Shown here: positions 22,632 to 29,000 of the stretch, piece after piece
How the letters are laid out: each line of letters begins with the position of its first letter
Numbering within the stretch: the first letter of the stretch is position 1
Assembly (NCBI GenBank): GCA_035525055.1
Contig: DATLEZ010000110.1
Coordinates: forward strand, 1-29,000
Length of the DNA: 29,000 bases
Reading direction: 5' to 3'
DNA from: DATEEG01 sp035525055
Lineage (GTDB): Bacteria > Actinomycetota > Acidimicrobiia > Spongiisociales > ZC4RG35
Made by a program: the position numbers and the translations under genes
The notes under the pieces: generated by a model
The model's database searches: none
What the model saw: only the letters and a program-made list of their open reading frames with translations
What the model was told of the DNA's origin: nothing

Positions 22632-24641
22632 TCAGCTCACGGCTTGGGTGATGGCTTTCAGTTCGCGCTTTAGTTCGTTTACTTCGTCGCGGAGGCGGGC
22701 GGCATACTCGAACCGGAGTTCTTTGGCGGCTTCGTGCATTTCTTCTTCGAGCGACATGATCAGCCGGACTAGATCGTCACCGTCGAGGTTCAGGGGCTGT
22801 CGGGAAGTCAGCTCTCGGCGTCGCCGATCACCGGACGGTGCCTCGGTCGAGATCAACTCGAGGATGTCGGACACCTTCTTGCGAATGGTCTGAGGGTCGA
22901 TCCCGCGCTCCTCGTTGTACCGGGCCTGAAGTCCCCGGCGCCGGTTGGTCTCGTTGATCGCTCGCTGCATCGAGTCGGTGACTTTGTCGGCGTACATGAC
23001 GACCTGACCATCGACGTTGCGGGCTGCCCGTCCGATGATCTGAATCAGGGAGGTCTCCGAGCGCAGGAAGCCTTCCTTGTCTGCATCGAGAATCGCCACC
23101 AGTGATACCTCGGGAAGGTCGAGGCCCTCCCGTAAGAGGTTGATGCCCACGAGGACATCGAACTCACCGAGCCGGAGTTCACGCAGGATTGCCACTCGTT
23201 CGAGAGTGTCGATCTCTGAGTGGAGGTACCTGGCCCGCACCCCCATCTCCAGCAGGTAATCGGTCAGGTCTTCGGCCATCTTCTTGGTGAGAGTGGTGAC
23301 CAGGACTCGCTGGTCACTGGCCGCCCGGAGCCTGATCTCATGGAGCAGGTCGTCTATTTGCCCGCGGGTGGGCCTCACGACGACCTCGGGATCAACCAGA
23401 CCGGTCGGTCGCACGATCTGTTCGACGACCTGGGTCGACTTGGACAGCTCGAACGCCGAGGGGGTGGCCGAAAGGAAGACGATCTGGTTGGCCTTCTCCA
23501 ACCACTCGTCGAACCGGAGCGGACGGTTGTCCATGGCCGACGGCAGGCGGAATCCGTGCTCAACCAGCATCGTCTTTCTGCTGTGGTCGCCCTCGAACTG
23601 ACCGCCGATCTGAGGGACGGTCACGTGTGACTCGTCGATGATCGTGAGGTAGTTGTCGGGGAAGTAGTCGAGCAAGGTGTAGGGCGCTTCGCCGGGTTCC
23701 CGTCCGTCGAGGAACCGCGAGTAGTTCTCGATGCCGGTGCAGAAGCCGACCTCTCTCATCATCTCGAGGTCGTAGGACGTGCGCATGCGCAAGCGCTGGG
23801 CTTCCAGCAACTTGCCTTGGGTTTCAAGCTCCGCCAGGCGCCGGGCCAGCTCCTCTTCGATCTGGGCGGTTGCTTTGACCATCCGCTCGCGCTCGGTGAC
23901 ATAGTGGGTGGCCGGAAAGATGAAAACCTCCGACATCTCTTCGATCACCTCGCCGGTGACCGGGTTCATCCGCAGGATCTTTTCGACTGTGTCACCGAAG
24001 AAGGAGAAGCGGATCACGGTCTCCTCGTAGGACGGCATCACTTCGAGGGTGTCGCCGCGCACCCGGAACTTGCCGCGGATGAGGTTGACCTCGTTGCGCT
24101 CGTATCCGATGTCGATAAGCCGGCGTACGGCATCCTTCATCGGGTATTCGACGTTGCGAAACAACCGGAGCAGCTGACCCTCGTACTGCTCGGGGGAGCC
24201 CAGCCCGTAGATGCATGAGACCGAGGCGACGATGATCACGTCTTCTCTGACCAACAACGCCGAAGTGGCGGCGTGGCGCAGGCGGTCGATCTCATCGTTG
24301 ACGGTGGCGTCCTTTTCGATGTAGGTGTCGGTCTGGGGGAGGTAGGCCTCGGGCTGGTAGTAGTCGTAATAGGAAACGAAATATTCAACGCGGTTTTCGG
24401 GGAAGAACTGCCGGAACTCATTGGCCAGCTGGGCGGCAAGGGCCTTGTTGGGGGCAATGACGATCGTCGGCCGCTGTACGGCCTCGATGGTCCAGGCCAT
24501 CGTTGCCGATTTACCCGATCCAGTGATGCCCAGCAGGGTCTGGAACTTGTCTCCTCGGTTGATCCCATTAGCCAGGTTGGCTATGGCCGCCGGCTGGTCC
24601 CCGGCGGGCTGAAACTCCGAATGGATCTTGAAGAGGGGCAC
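22632..24641 (-). CDS. uvrB: Excinuclease ABC subunit B
   Basis: 669 residues. Helicase motif I GITGSGKS, the beta-hairpin region YYDYYQPEAYLPQTDTYIEK, DESHVTVPQIGGQF (motif II), the later helicase motifs LVGINLLREGLDLPEV and QIIGRAARN, and a C-terminal UVR motif (LEEEMHEAAKELRFEYAARL) are all present. It loads onto damaged DNA with UvrA and recruits UvrC. I place the start at GTG 24641 (VPLFKIHSEFQPAGDQPAAI) because a TACAAT -10 box ends exactly 6 nt upstream; the frame to 24698 would read through the promoter. No LexA-type box is evident near the promoter. Confidence 0.96.
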   Translation of the reverse strand: MPLFKIHSEFQPAGDQPAAIANLANGINRGDKFQTLLGITGSGKSATMAWTIEAVQRPTIVIAPNKALAAQLANEFRQFFPENRVEYFVSYYDYYQPEAYLPQTDTYIEKDATVNDEIDRLRHAATSALLVREDVIIVASVSCIYGLGSPEQYEGQLLRLFRNVEYPMKDAVRRLIDIGYERNEVNLIRGKFRVRGDTLEVMPSYEETVIRFSFFGDTVEKILRMNPVTGEVIEEMSEVFIFPATHYVTERERMVKATAQIEEELARRLAELETQGKLLEAQRLRMRTSYDLEMMREVGFCTGIENYSRFLDGREPGEAPYTLLDYFPDNYLTIIDESHVTVPQIGGQFEGDHSRKTMLVEHGFRLPSAMDNRPLRFDEWLEKANQIVFLSATPSAFELSKSTQVVEQIVRPTGLVDPEVVVRPTRGQIDDLLHEIRLRAASDQRVLVTTLTKKMAEDLTDYLLEMGVRARYLHSEIDTLERVAILRELRLGEFDVLVGINLLREGLDLPEVSLVAILDADKEGFLRSETSLIQIIGRAARNVDGQVVMYADKVTDSMQRAINETNRRRGLQARYNEERGIDPQTIRKKVSDILELISTEAPSGDRRRRELTSRQPLNLDGDDLVRLIMSLEEEMHEAAKELRFEYAARLRDEVNELKRELKAITQAVS

Positions 24642-24647
24642 GGAGAG

Positions 24648-24653
24648 ATTGTA
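24648..24653 (-). promoter_or_regulatory. -10 box of leaderless uvrB
   Basis: TACAAT on the minus strand followed by CTCTCC and the GTG start. It is close to the -10 consensus and at the leaderless spacing seen for several other genes here. Confidence 0.6.
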
Positions 24654-24678
24654 CGGAGCGGCTGTGACAAAAAGATGC

Positions 24679-24745
24679 CGCCATCCGCGATCCGCCAAAC
24701 CGTCACTGGATAATCGCCGCAGGATCGAGCGGATCGCGGATCGCG
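24679..24745. repeat. Heptad inverted repeat G (GGATCGC units) between divergent promoters
   Basis: The left arm CGCCATCCGCGATCCGC (24679-24695) pairs with GCGGATCGCGGATCGCG (24729-24745) at 16 of 17 positions around a 33-nt loop. Units are GGATCGC in tandem. Outside the arms, TGTGACA (24663-24669) and TGTCACA (24754-24760) form a further inverted pair. The element lies between the divergent uvrB and cyclic-nucleotide-binding genes. Confidence 0.8.
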
Positions 24746-24756
24746 TCCTCTTGTGT

Positions 24757-24762
24757 CACAAT
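24757..24762 (+). promoter_or_regulatory. Possible -10 box of the CNB-domain gene
   Basis: CACAAT is followed by six C residues and the ATG at 24769, mirroring the uvrB promoter. It overlaps the perfect palindrome TTGTG-T-CACAA (24751-24761). The hexamer lacks the usual first T, so the call is tentative. Confidence 0.35.
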
Positions 24763-24768
24763 CCCCCC

Positions 24769-25161
24769 ATGGCGAATTTGAACGAAGGGGTTCTAAGGGA
24801 TTTGCCTCTGTTCGATGGTCTCGAGCCGGGGGTTCTCGAGTTCATGGCTGAGAAGATGCAGGAGGTGTCGGTCCCTATCGGGGGCCACATCGTCAAGGCA
24901 GGCGATTTCGCCTACCGGTTCTTTGTGATCCTCGCAGGAAGCGCTGCCGTCAGTCGGGACGGGTCGGCGGTGGCAGGGCTGGCCAAGGGAGACATTTTCG
25001 GCGAGATGGCGCTTGTCGATGACACCCCGCGTAACGCCGACGTTGTGGCCACCACTCCAATGACCCTCCTGGCCCTCATGTCGTGGGACTTCCGCGAAGC
25101 TCTGGTCCGGTTTCCGGAGTTCAAACAGAGGGTCGAGCGGGTGATGGCCGAACGCGAATAG
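24769..25161 (+). CDS. Stand-alone cyclic nucleotide-binding domain protein
   Basis: 130 residues, essentially one cNMP-binding (CRP N-terminal type) domain. It begins LRDLPLFDGLEPGVLEFMAE, has the beta-roll glycines of GGHIVKAGDFAYRFFVILAG and the phosphate-binding cassette FGEMALVDDTPRNADV. There is no C-terminal helix-turn-helix, so it is not a CRP-type transcription factor by itself and may act through a partner. The start is ATG 24769; the longer frame passes through repeat G. A strong terminator follows 18 nt after the stop. Confidence 0.85.
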   Translation: MANLNEGVLRDLPLFDGLEPGVLEFMAEKMQEVSVPIGGHIVKAGDFAYRFFVILAGSAAVSRDGSAVAGLAKGDIFGEMALVDDTPRNADVVATTPMTLLALMSWDFREALVRFPEFKQRVERVMAERE

Positions 25162-25179
25162 GCGTCGCAAGCACAACGC

Positions 25180-25220
25180 GAGTGAGAGCCGGATCGAATG
25201 GATCCGGCTCTCACTCTTTC
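25180..25220 (+). terminator. Strong intrinsic terminator after CNB-domain gene
   Basis: GAGTGAGAGCCGGATC (25180-25195) pairs perfectly over 16 bp with GATCCGGCTCTCACTC (25201-25216) around a 5-nt loop, followed by TTTC. It is also positioned to stop transcripts from the convergent small ORFs on the minus strand. Confidence 0.85.
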
Positions 25221-25239
25221 CTGCCCGTCCCAGGCGGTC

Positions 25240-25446
25240 TTAGGCGGCCCCGGAGCTATCCGGGGCCCGGTTGTTCGATCGTTGCTTTCGCCTGGCGGGG
25301 CTGGGCCTGTCAGGGATCGAGTCGTGCCACCTGTCGTGCCAGGTCTTGCTGGACGCCAAACGGCTGGGGTTGGGATGGTTCCTTTTGATCTGGGGATACC
25401 GGTGCTCGGCAATGGCCTTCACGGACCGGTAGTTGTAGGTCTGCAT
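25240..25446 (-). CDS. Small basic hypothetical protein (68 aa)
   Basis: Begins MQTYNYRSVKAIAEHRYPQI and is rich in Arg, His, Pro and Ser, with a probably disordered C-terminal half. Support comes from a good ribosome binding site (GAGGAG 5-6 nt before the ATG) and from its place behind a 31-codon ORF that also has a strong site and a promoter. The last codons lie in a perfect 9-bp hairpin, GGCCCCGGA with TCCGGGGCC (25246-25267). No family recognised; protein-level conservation is unknown. Confidence 0.45.
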   Translation of the reverse strand: MQTYNYRSVKAIAEHRYPQIKRNHPNPSRLASSKTWHDRWHDSIPDRPSPARRKQRSNNRAPDSSGAA

Positions 25447-25464
25447 GGTTTCTCCTCGGGACAT

Positions 25465-25485
25465 GTCGGACGCGGTTTGTCCGAC
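25465..25485 (-). promoter_or_regulatory. Hairpin between the two small ORFs
   Basis: GTCGGAC and GTCCGAC form a perfect 7-bp stem with a 7-nt loop just upstream of the 68-residue ORF's ribosome binding site. It may be an attenuator or an RNA-processing site. Confidence 0.4.
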
Positions 25486-25517
25486 GACTTCTTCCGCTCT
25501 GTGAACAGCCGGCTGGG

Positions 25518-25613
25518 TCAGCCGAGGAGAAGATCCCCGGCGGCGGGCAGACCGGCGGTGCCCGCGGCGATGACACTGAATCGGGTCATGGCGATGAAGG
25601 TCGAAGCGACCAT
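25518..25613 (-). CDS. Putative 31-residue hydrophobic peptide or leader peptide
   Basis: A short frame, MVASTFIAMTRFSVIAAGTA followed by 11 residues, preceded by a near-perfect AAAGGAGGTG ribosome binding site and by a good promoter (25666-25695). Its centre is hydrophobic, like a small membrane peptide or short signal sequence. Because such a strong ribosome binding site is rare in this otherwise leaderless-rich window, I think it is translated. Whether it is a functional protein or a leader controlling the downstream 68-codon ORF cannot be told. Confidence 0.45.
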   Translation of the reverse strand: MVASTFIAMTRFSVIAAGTAGLPAAGDLLLG

Positions 25614-25665
25614 TTGGGGCACCTCCTTTCGTGCTGCTCGTCGTCTACGGGTACTTGTGGAAACC

Positions 25666-25695
25666 AAGTTATGCGGGGTGGCTCGGGCTCGTCAA
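25666..25695 (-). promoter_or_regulatory. Promoter of the small-ORF operon
   Basis: On the minus strand -35 TTGACG (25690-25695), an 18-bp spacer and -10 TAACTT (25666-25671). The predicted leader to the 31-codon ORF is about 46 nt. It lies just after the stop of the BtuF-like gene. Confidence 0.55.
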
Positions 25696-25700
25696 GGTAA

Positions 25701-26504
25701 TTAATGACCCTGTTGACGCGACCAGTCGACGATGACCTGATGGATCCGGTCGATCCCGTCGGTTAGCGCAGCCGGTCCTGGTTGGAGGATGATCGCCGAG
25801 TCGATTTCATGGATTTGGCCGGTGGCGACAGCCGGGACAGCGTCCCATCCGGATCGCCCGGGCACGGTGTCGGGGAGGAACTTCTTCCCGCACCACGATG
25901 CCAGCATCACGTCGGGCTTGCGATCAACCACTTGCTGGGGATCGGCGACGATTCTTCCTGTCGCCAGGGAACTTTCTGCTTTGTCAGCAAAGACATCGTT
26001 TCCGCCGGCCAGAGCGATGAGCTCCGACACCCATTTGATTCCGGTGATTAGGGGGTCGTTCCACTCCTCGAAGTAGACCCGCGGCCTGAGTGGCAGCCTT
26101 GAGGCGGCGTACTTGATCTCTTCGAGATGGTGCTCGAGCGACAGGGCATACGCCTCGGCACTGTCGGCGGCGCCGACCATGCCACCCAGCCGGCGCACAT
26201 AGCCCAGGATGCCGTCGATGCTGCGATGGTTGCTGATCCAGACCTCCACACCGACCGCAATGAGTTGACGGGCGATGTCGGCCTGGATGTCAGAGAATCC
26301 GACGACGAGATCGGGCTCGAGGTCCATGATCTTGTCGATGCGTGCACTAGTGAATGCCGAGACCCTGGGCTTGTCTTTACGTGCCTGCGACGGCCGGACG
26401 GTGAACTGGGAGATCCCGACGATGCGATGCTCTTGACCGAGGGCATACAAGACCTCGGTGGGCTCTTCGGTCAGGCAGACGATCCGGGTCGGAAATCGCT
26501 CCAA
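25701..26504 (-). CDS. BtuF-like cobalamin/metal-chelate binding protein lacking a signal peptide
   Basis: 267 residues of the ABC-type cobalamin/iron-siderophore binding fold: RIVCLTEEPTEVLYALGQEH at the start, DKIMDLEPDLVVGFSDIQ, a long bridging helix (about 105-130) and PDVMLASWCGKKF in the C-lobe. Family members are usually exported periplasmic or lipoprotein components of B12 importers, but no signal peptide or lipobox is present, and no permease or ATPase is nearby. The start is TTG 26504: the only in-frame codons before it follow the methyltransferase stop. Probably in one transcript with the three upstream (-) genes. Confidence 0.8.
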   Translation of the reverse strand: MERFPTRIVCLTEEPTEVLYALGQEHRIVGISQFTVRPSQARKDKPRVSAFTSARIDKIMDLEPDLVVGFSDIQADIARQLIAVGVEVWISNHRSIDGILGYVRRLGGMVGAADSAEAYALSLEHHLEEIKYAASRLPLRPRVYFEEWNDPLITGIKWVSELIALAGGNDVFADKAESSLATGRIVADPQQVVDRKPDVMLASWCGKKFLPDTVPGRSGWDAVPAVATGQIHEIDSAIILQPGPAALTDGIDRIHQVIVDWSRQQGH

Positions 26505-26513
26505 TCCAGCCGC

Positions 26514-27164
26514 CTATTTGCGTCTGATCAGAGTCAGCCCGTCGCCGATCGGGAGAATCAATGCTTCGACTCGGCCATCGCCGGCCACGGCTTTGTTAAA
26601 CGTCCGTATCGCCACGGTGTCAGCACTCCGATCGGAAGGATCGAGCACCCTGCCCGACCAAAGCGTGTTGTCGACCGCGATCAGCCCGTCCGGTTCGAGT
26701 CGGTCGAGTGACATCTCAAAGTAGGCGGGGTAGTTCTCCTTGTCGGCGTCGATGAAGACAAAGTCAAAAGTCTCGCCATCGCTCATGTGCTCGAGCGAAT
26801 CGATCGCCGGCCCGATCCTTAGTTCGATCAAGTGATCAAAGCCGGCTTCGGCCCAGTAGCGACGCGCCACCGAGGTGAACTTTTCGCTGATGTCCAGGCA
26901 CAACACGCTCTCGGCGCCGCCATAGGCCATCATCAGGGAGGAGAAGCCGGTGAACGTACCGATCTCGAGTGCGTGCCGGGCCCCGGTCAGAGAGACGATG
27001 AGTTTGAGAAGCAGACCCTGCTCCGGACTGATCTGCATGCTCGACACCCTCCCCATCGCCGCGGTCTCCTCAATCAATCGCATCGCCAGCGGCGGCAGAG
27101 GAGACGAGTGATCGAGTAGGTAGCTCGCCAATTCGGGCGTGAGGGGCAGTGTCTTGCGCGACAT
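26514..27164 (-). CDS. Class I SAM O-methyltransferase (caffeoyl-CoA OMT/MT family 3 type)
   Basis: 216 residues. Motif I is ALEIGTFTGFSS, the metal and SAM site is FIDADKENY and AVDNTLWSG follows, all typical of the divalent-cation-dependent O-methyltransferase family 3. These methylate catechol-like hydroxyls; the bacterial substrate is generally unknown. I chose ATG 27164, with GTG 27167 and TTG 27170 as close alternatives. It sits 19 nt after the TlpA-like gene and 9 nt before the BtuF-like start. Confidence 0.88.
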   Translation of the reverse strand: MSRKTLPLTPELASYLLDHSSPLPPLAMRLIEETAAMGRVSSMQISPEQGLLLKLIVSLTGARHALEIGTFTGFSSLMMAYGGAESVLCLDISEKFTSVARRYWAEAGFDHLIELRIGPAIDSLEHMSDGETFDFVFIDADKENYPAYFEMSLDRLEPDGLIAVDNTLWSGRVLDPSDRSADTVAIRTFNKAVAGDGRVEALILPIGDGLTLIRRK

Positions 27165-27183
27165 CACCAAGCCGTACCGGATC

Positions 27184-27813
27184 TCAAAGGTCGGCTAGTT
27201 GGACGAGGAGGTCGGCCAGAGCGGCCGGATCTTGTTCTCCGCTCATCCTCAGGGCGACCTGGCCGCTGGAGTCGATGAGGACGTAGTACGGAAAGCCGCC
27301 TTGCCCGAAGGCATTGAAGGCGGTGCTCTCCGGGTCGTCGACGAGCGCGGGAAAGGTCCACCCCTCTCTCGCCAGCCACGATGACGGCGGCCAATTGGGC
27401 TGGGTCGGGCTGTAGCTGGTTGCTACCGAATAGATGTCGACAGTTTCGGGGAATCCGGTCTCCTCGGAGTAGCTCTGGAGAACCGGGACCTCGCGCTGGC
27501 AGTGCGAGCACCAGTGGGCAAGGAAGAGGATCAGCTTCGGGCGGCCGTCGTTGGTGATGGCGACTTCCTCCCCAGCAAAGCTCTCCCCGGTGACATTCGG
27601 AGCCACCAGACCGATCGCCGCATCTGAAGCAGGGTCGCCGCCAAAGGCAGGAAGCGAATTGCCAGAGATCGTGACCGTCGCGTCGAGGGGCATGCCGTCG
27701 GTGTTCTCGTCGGGCTGCGATAGGAGGATCGCAGCACCCAGAGCCACGACAACCACAAGCGCGACGCCGACATAGATACCGGTGCGGCTGGGTCTGGCGG
27801 TGGTCTTGCTCAT
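27184..27813 (-). CDS. Membrane-anchored TlpA/ResA-like thioredoxin
   Basis: 209 residues. An N-terminal anchor helix (about 12-32) is followed by an acidic spacer and a thioredoxin fold with the active site HWCSHC (C102, C105), then GFPYYVLIDSSG containing the cis-Pro region. It is probably an extracytoplasmic thiol-disulfide oxidoreductase. The DsbB-like protein encoded upstream on the same strand would make a plausible redox partner. The start ATG 27813 lies 11 nt after TATCTT, implying a very short leader. Confidence 0.85.
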   Translation of the reverse strand: MSKTTARPSRTGIYVGVALVVVVALGAAILLSQPDENTDGMPLDATVTISGNSLPAFGGDPASDAAIGLVAPNVTGESFAGEEVAITNDGRPKLILFLAHWCSHCQREVPVLQSYSEETGFPETVDIYSVATSYSPTQPNWPPSSWLAREGWTFPALVDDPESTAFNAFGQGGFPYYVLIDSSGQVALRMSGEQDPAALADLLVQLADL

Positions 27814-27941
27814 ACGACGCTCACAAGATAGGGCGGCGGCAGGGGCATCTGGTGTGGCCGGCGCTGCCCCATGGCTATCGAGACCTCCGAAGGGTGTGAG
27901 CTTCTCGCTTTCTATCAGCGAATAACCGAGCCATCGCCGGC

Positions 27942-28049
27942 AAATTTGGCGTGGGAGTCCCGGCTCTCACCAAATCTGTCGCAACGTTCCCGGTTTCCGG
28001 GAGTGACCCGCCAGGTTTCGAGTGGGCCGGGGAGCCACACGCCAAATTT
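27942..28049. repeat. Structured intergenic repeat E
   Basis: AAATTTGGCGTG (27942-27953) and its complement (28038-28049) frame a 108-bp block in the 286-bp gap between the TlpA-like and DsbB-like genes. It carries GTGGGAGTCCCGG (27951-27963), a central palindrome CCCGG-TTT-CCGGG and CGCCAGGTTTCG, in the same order as in the element at 12908-13114. The sharing of these modules marks both as members of one dispersed, non-coding family. Confidence 0.7.
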
Positions 28050-28099
28050 CCGAGATCAGACCAATCGCCGGGAACTCTTACTTTCTGCTTTGGGCGCCT

Positions 28100-28618
28100 T
28101 CACCCGTCACCGCCCCGCAGCCAGCGCCGGTGGGTCAGGGAGAGGGCGGCGATGGCGAGGAAACCGCAGAGCGCCATAAAGGGAATCGTGACGAAGCCGA
28201 ACTCCTCGACCCAGATGAAGCTGCAAGGGATGGTCGCTGAGCAGAAGTCGGAACCTGAGAAGCCGGGGATCTGTTCCACGGCGTAGTGATAGATCGAGAC
28301 CAGTGAGCCGGCCAGCGCCCAAAGGGAGATGGCCCGGCTCCGGCGGGCCTGGGGGACGGCAAGGGCGATGGCGAGCGGATACATGAATCCACGCTGGACC
28401 CAGCAGAGGAGGCAGGGGATGAAATTGGCGACCTCGGAGAGGAACAGGCTGCCGAGGGTCGAGACCACTGCGACCGCCCAGGCGAGATTGGCGGCGACCG
28501 GTCCGATCTGCGGGACCAAAGAACTTCGGGGACCGATGATCAGGACTATCGCACCGGCCAGAGCGACCAAAGCAAGGATCGCAAAAAAGGTGACGACGAC
28601 TGGAACCACGCCCGCCAT
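28100..28618 (-). CDS. DsbB/BdbC-like disulfide bond formation membrane protein
   Basis: 172 residues, four membrane helices. The quinone-proximal pair CLLCWVQRG (C69, C72) and a second pair C126/C132 in SDFCSATIPCSFIW match the DsbB/BdbC pattern, in which a loop disulfide oxidises an extracytoplasmic thioredoxin partner and passes electrons to quinone. The TlpA-like gene lies downstream on the same strand across repeat E. Start ATG 28618; no leaderless-type -10 box is apparent. Confidence 0.87.
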   Translation of the reverse strand: MAGVVPVVVTFFAILALVALAGAIVLIIGPRSSLVPQIGPVAANLAWAVAVVSTLGSLFLSEVANFIPCLLCWVQRGFMYPLAIALAVPQARRSRAISLWALAGSLVSIYHYAVEQIPGFSGSDFCSATIPCSFIWVEEFGFVTIPFMALCGFLAIAALSLTHRRWLRGGDG

Positions 28619-28649
28619 TATCGACGGTCTCGGAGGGCCCTGGCACAGT

Positions 28650-28655
28650 TAGCGT
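28650..28655 (+). promoter_or_regulatory. Possible -10 box of the ferredoxin-domain gene
   Basis: TAGCGT ends 8 nt before the ATG at 28664, again at near-leaderless spacing. GAAGG in between could alternatively serve as a ribosome binding site for a longer transcript. Confidence 0.4.
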
Positions 28656-28663
28656 GAAGGTCC

Positions 28664-29000
28664 ATGGATGCCGCTGAGCGCCTGGAAGCGATCGCCGACG
28701 CCCTGTCGGTCGGGCGGGCAAAACGCCACATCTTCCTGTGCGCCGAGCAAAAGACTCCCAAGTGCGCTCCCTATGAGGAAACCGCCGAGGTCTGGAGGTA
28801 CCTGAAGGCTCGCCTCAAGGAATTGAATCTGACGTCCGCTCCCACCGAGTGGGGCGGCAAGCCTGGCTTGGAGGCTTATCCGGTTGCACCGGGTCAAGGG
28901 TGCGTCCTTCGCACCAAGGCAGACTGCCTTCGCATCTGTGAGCAGGGCCCAATCGCCGTCGTATATCCAGAAGGGACCTGGTACCGGGATGTGACGAGTG
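28664..29000 (+). CDS. (2Fe-2S) ferredoxin domain protein (3' end outside window)
   Basis: 112 codons are visible and the frame is open at the window edge. The sequence has the thioredoxin-like [2Fe-2S] ferredoxin pattern: C26 and C34 in FLCAEQKTPKCA, then C88 and C92 in RTKADCLRICEQGPIAVVYP, the usual ligand set. A helix around VWRYLKARLKELNL lies between. These proteins carry electrons; the partner is unknown. The start is ATG 28664, divergent from the DsbB-like gene by 45 nt. Confidence 0.85.
   Translation, partial: MDAAERLEAIADALSVGRAKRHIFLCAEQKTPKCAPYEETAEVWRYLKARLKELNLTSAPTEWGGKPGLEAYPVAPGQGCVLRTKADCLRICEQGPIAVVYPEGTWYRDVTS

Noticed and set aside
24628..24768. N-terminal extensions of UvrB and of the CNB protein into their shared promoter region
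   Set aside because: Both would translate promoter and repeat G; family N-termini fit GTG 24641 and ATG 24769.

Overview
The window looks like ordinary chromosomal DNA from a high-GC actinomycete, most plausibly an uncultivated Acidimicrobiia-like lineage. This is inferred from the gene set, an XRE-regulator/HBHA-like pair that resembles the mycobacterial Rv0474-hbhA arrangement, a single long GlnE, frequent GTG/TTG starts, and many genes whose TANNNT -10 box lies only 6-8 nt before the start codon (leaderless transcription). No rRNA, tRNA, phage, insertion sequence or CRISPR array was found. Genes are densely packed, with many 1-4 nt overlaps.

Layout. 1-3.9 kb (+): a 5'-truncated M15 peptidase, a CoxE-like VWA protein, an XdhC protein split into two overlapping genes, and a MocA-like nucleotidyltransferase. 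The last four look like a maturation set for a molybdenum hydroxylase or CO-dehydrogenase-type enzyme lying outside the window. 4.0-6.4 kb: a DUF4332 protein (+) converging on an HBHA/histone-H1-like protein and its XRE regulator (-), then a SufR-like regulator (-). 6.5-8.7 kb (+): NTF2-like, SDR and a divergent QueA-like protein. 8.8-9.5 kb (-): VIT/CCC1 transporter. 9.6-11.6 kb (+): DAHP synthase and prephenate dehydrogenase (aromatic amino acids). 11.6-16.2 kb (-): M20 amidohydrolase, GlnE and a small membrane protein. 16.4-18.9 kb (+): NAD synthetase and a class IV aminotransferase/lyase. 18.9-24.6 kb (-): M23 peptidase, MgtE, GreA, UvrB. 24.8-25.2 kb (+): stand-alone cyclic-nucleotide-binding domain. 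25.2-28.6 kb (-): two tiny ORFs, BtuF-like protein, O-methyltransferase, TlpA-like thioredoxin, DsbB-like protein. 28.66 kb to the end (+): a (2Fe-2S) ferredoxin-domain protein, truncated by the window.

The unusual content is between the genes. Five intergenic regions (3.2, 5.65-5.8, 8.7-8.8, 16.3-16.4 and 24.7 kb) each carry an inverted repeat whose arms are built from tandem 7-bp units. Each locus has its own heptamer, but the architecture is the same. They occur between convergent, divergent and co-directional genes, so they are not simply terminators. Three other gaps (12.9-13.1, 22.3-22.6, 27.9-28.05 kb) hold a different kind of structured element: two related dispersed repeats and one nested-palindrome, MITE-like block. 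These heptad quasi-palindromes are the best candidate here for something not yet described.
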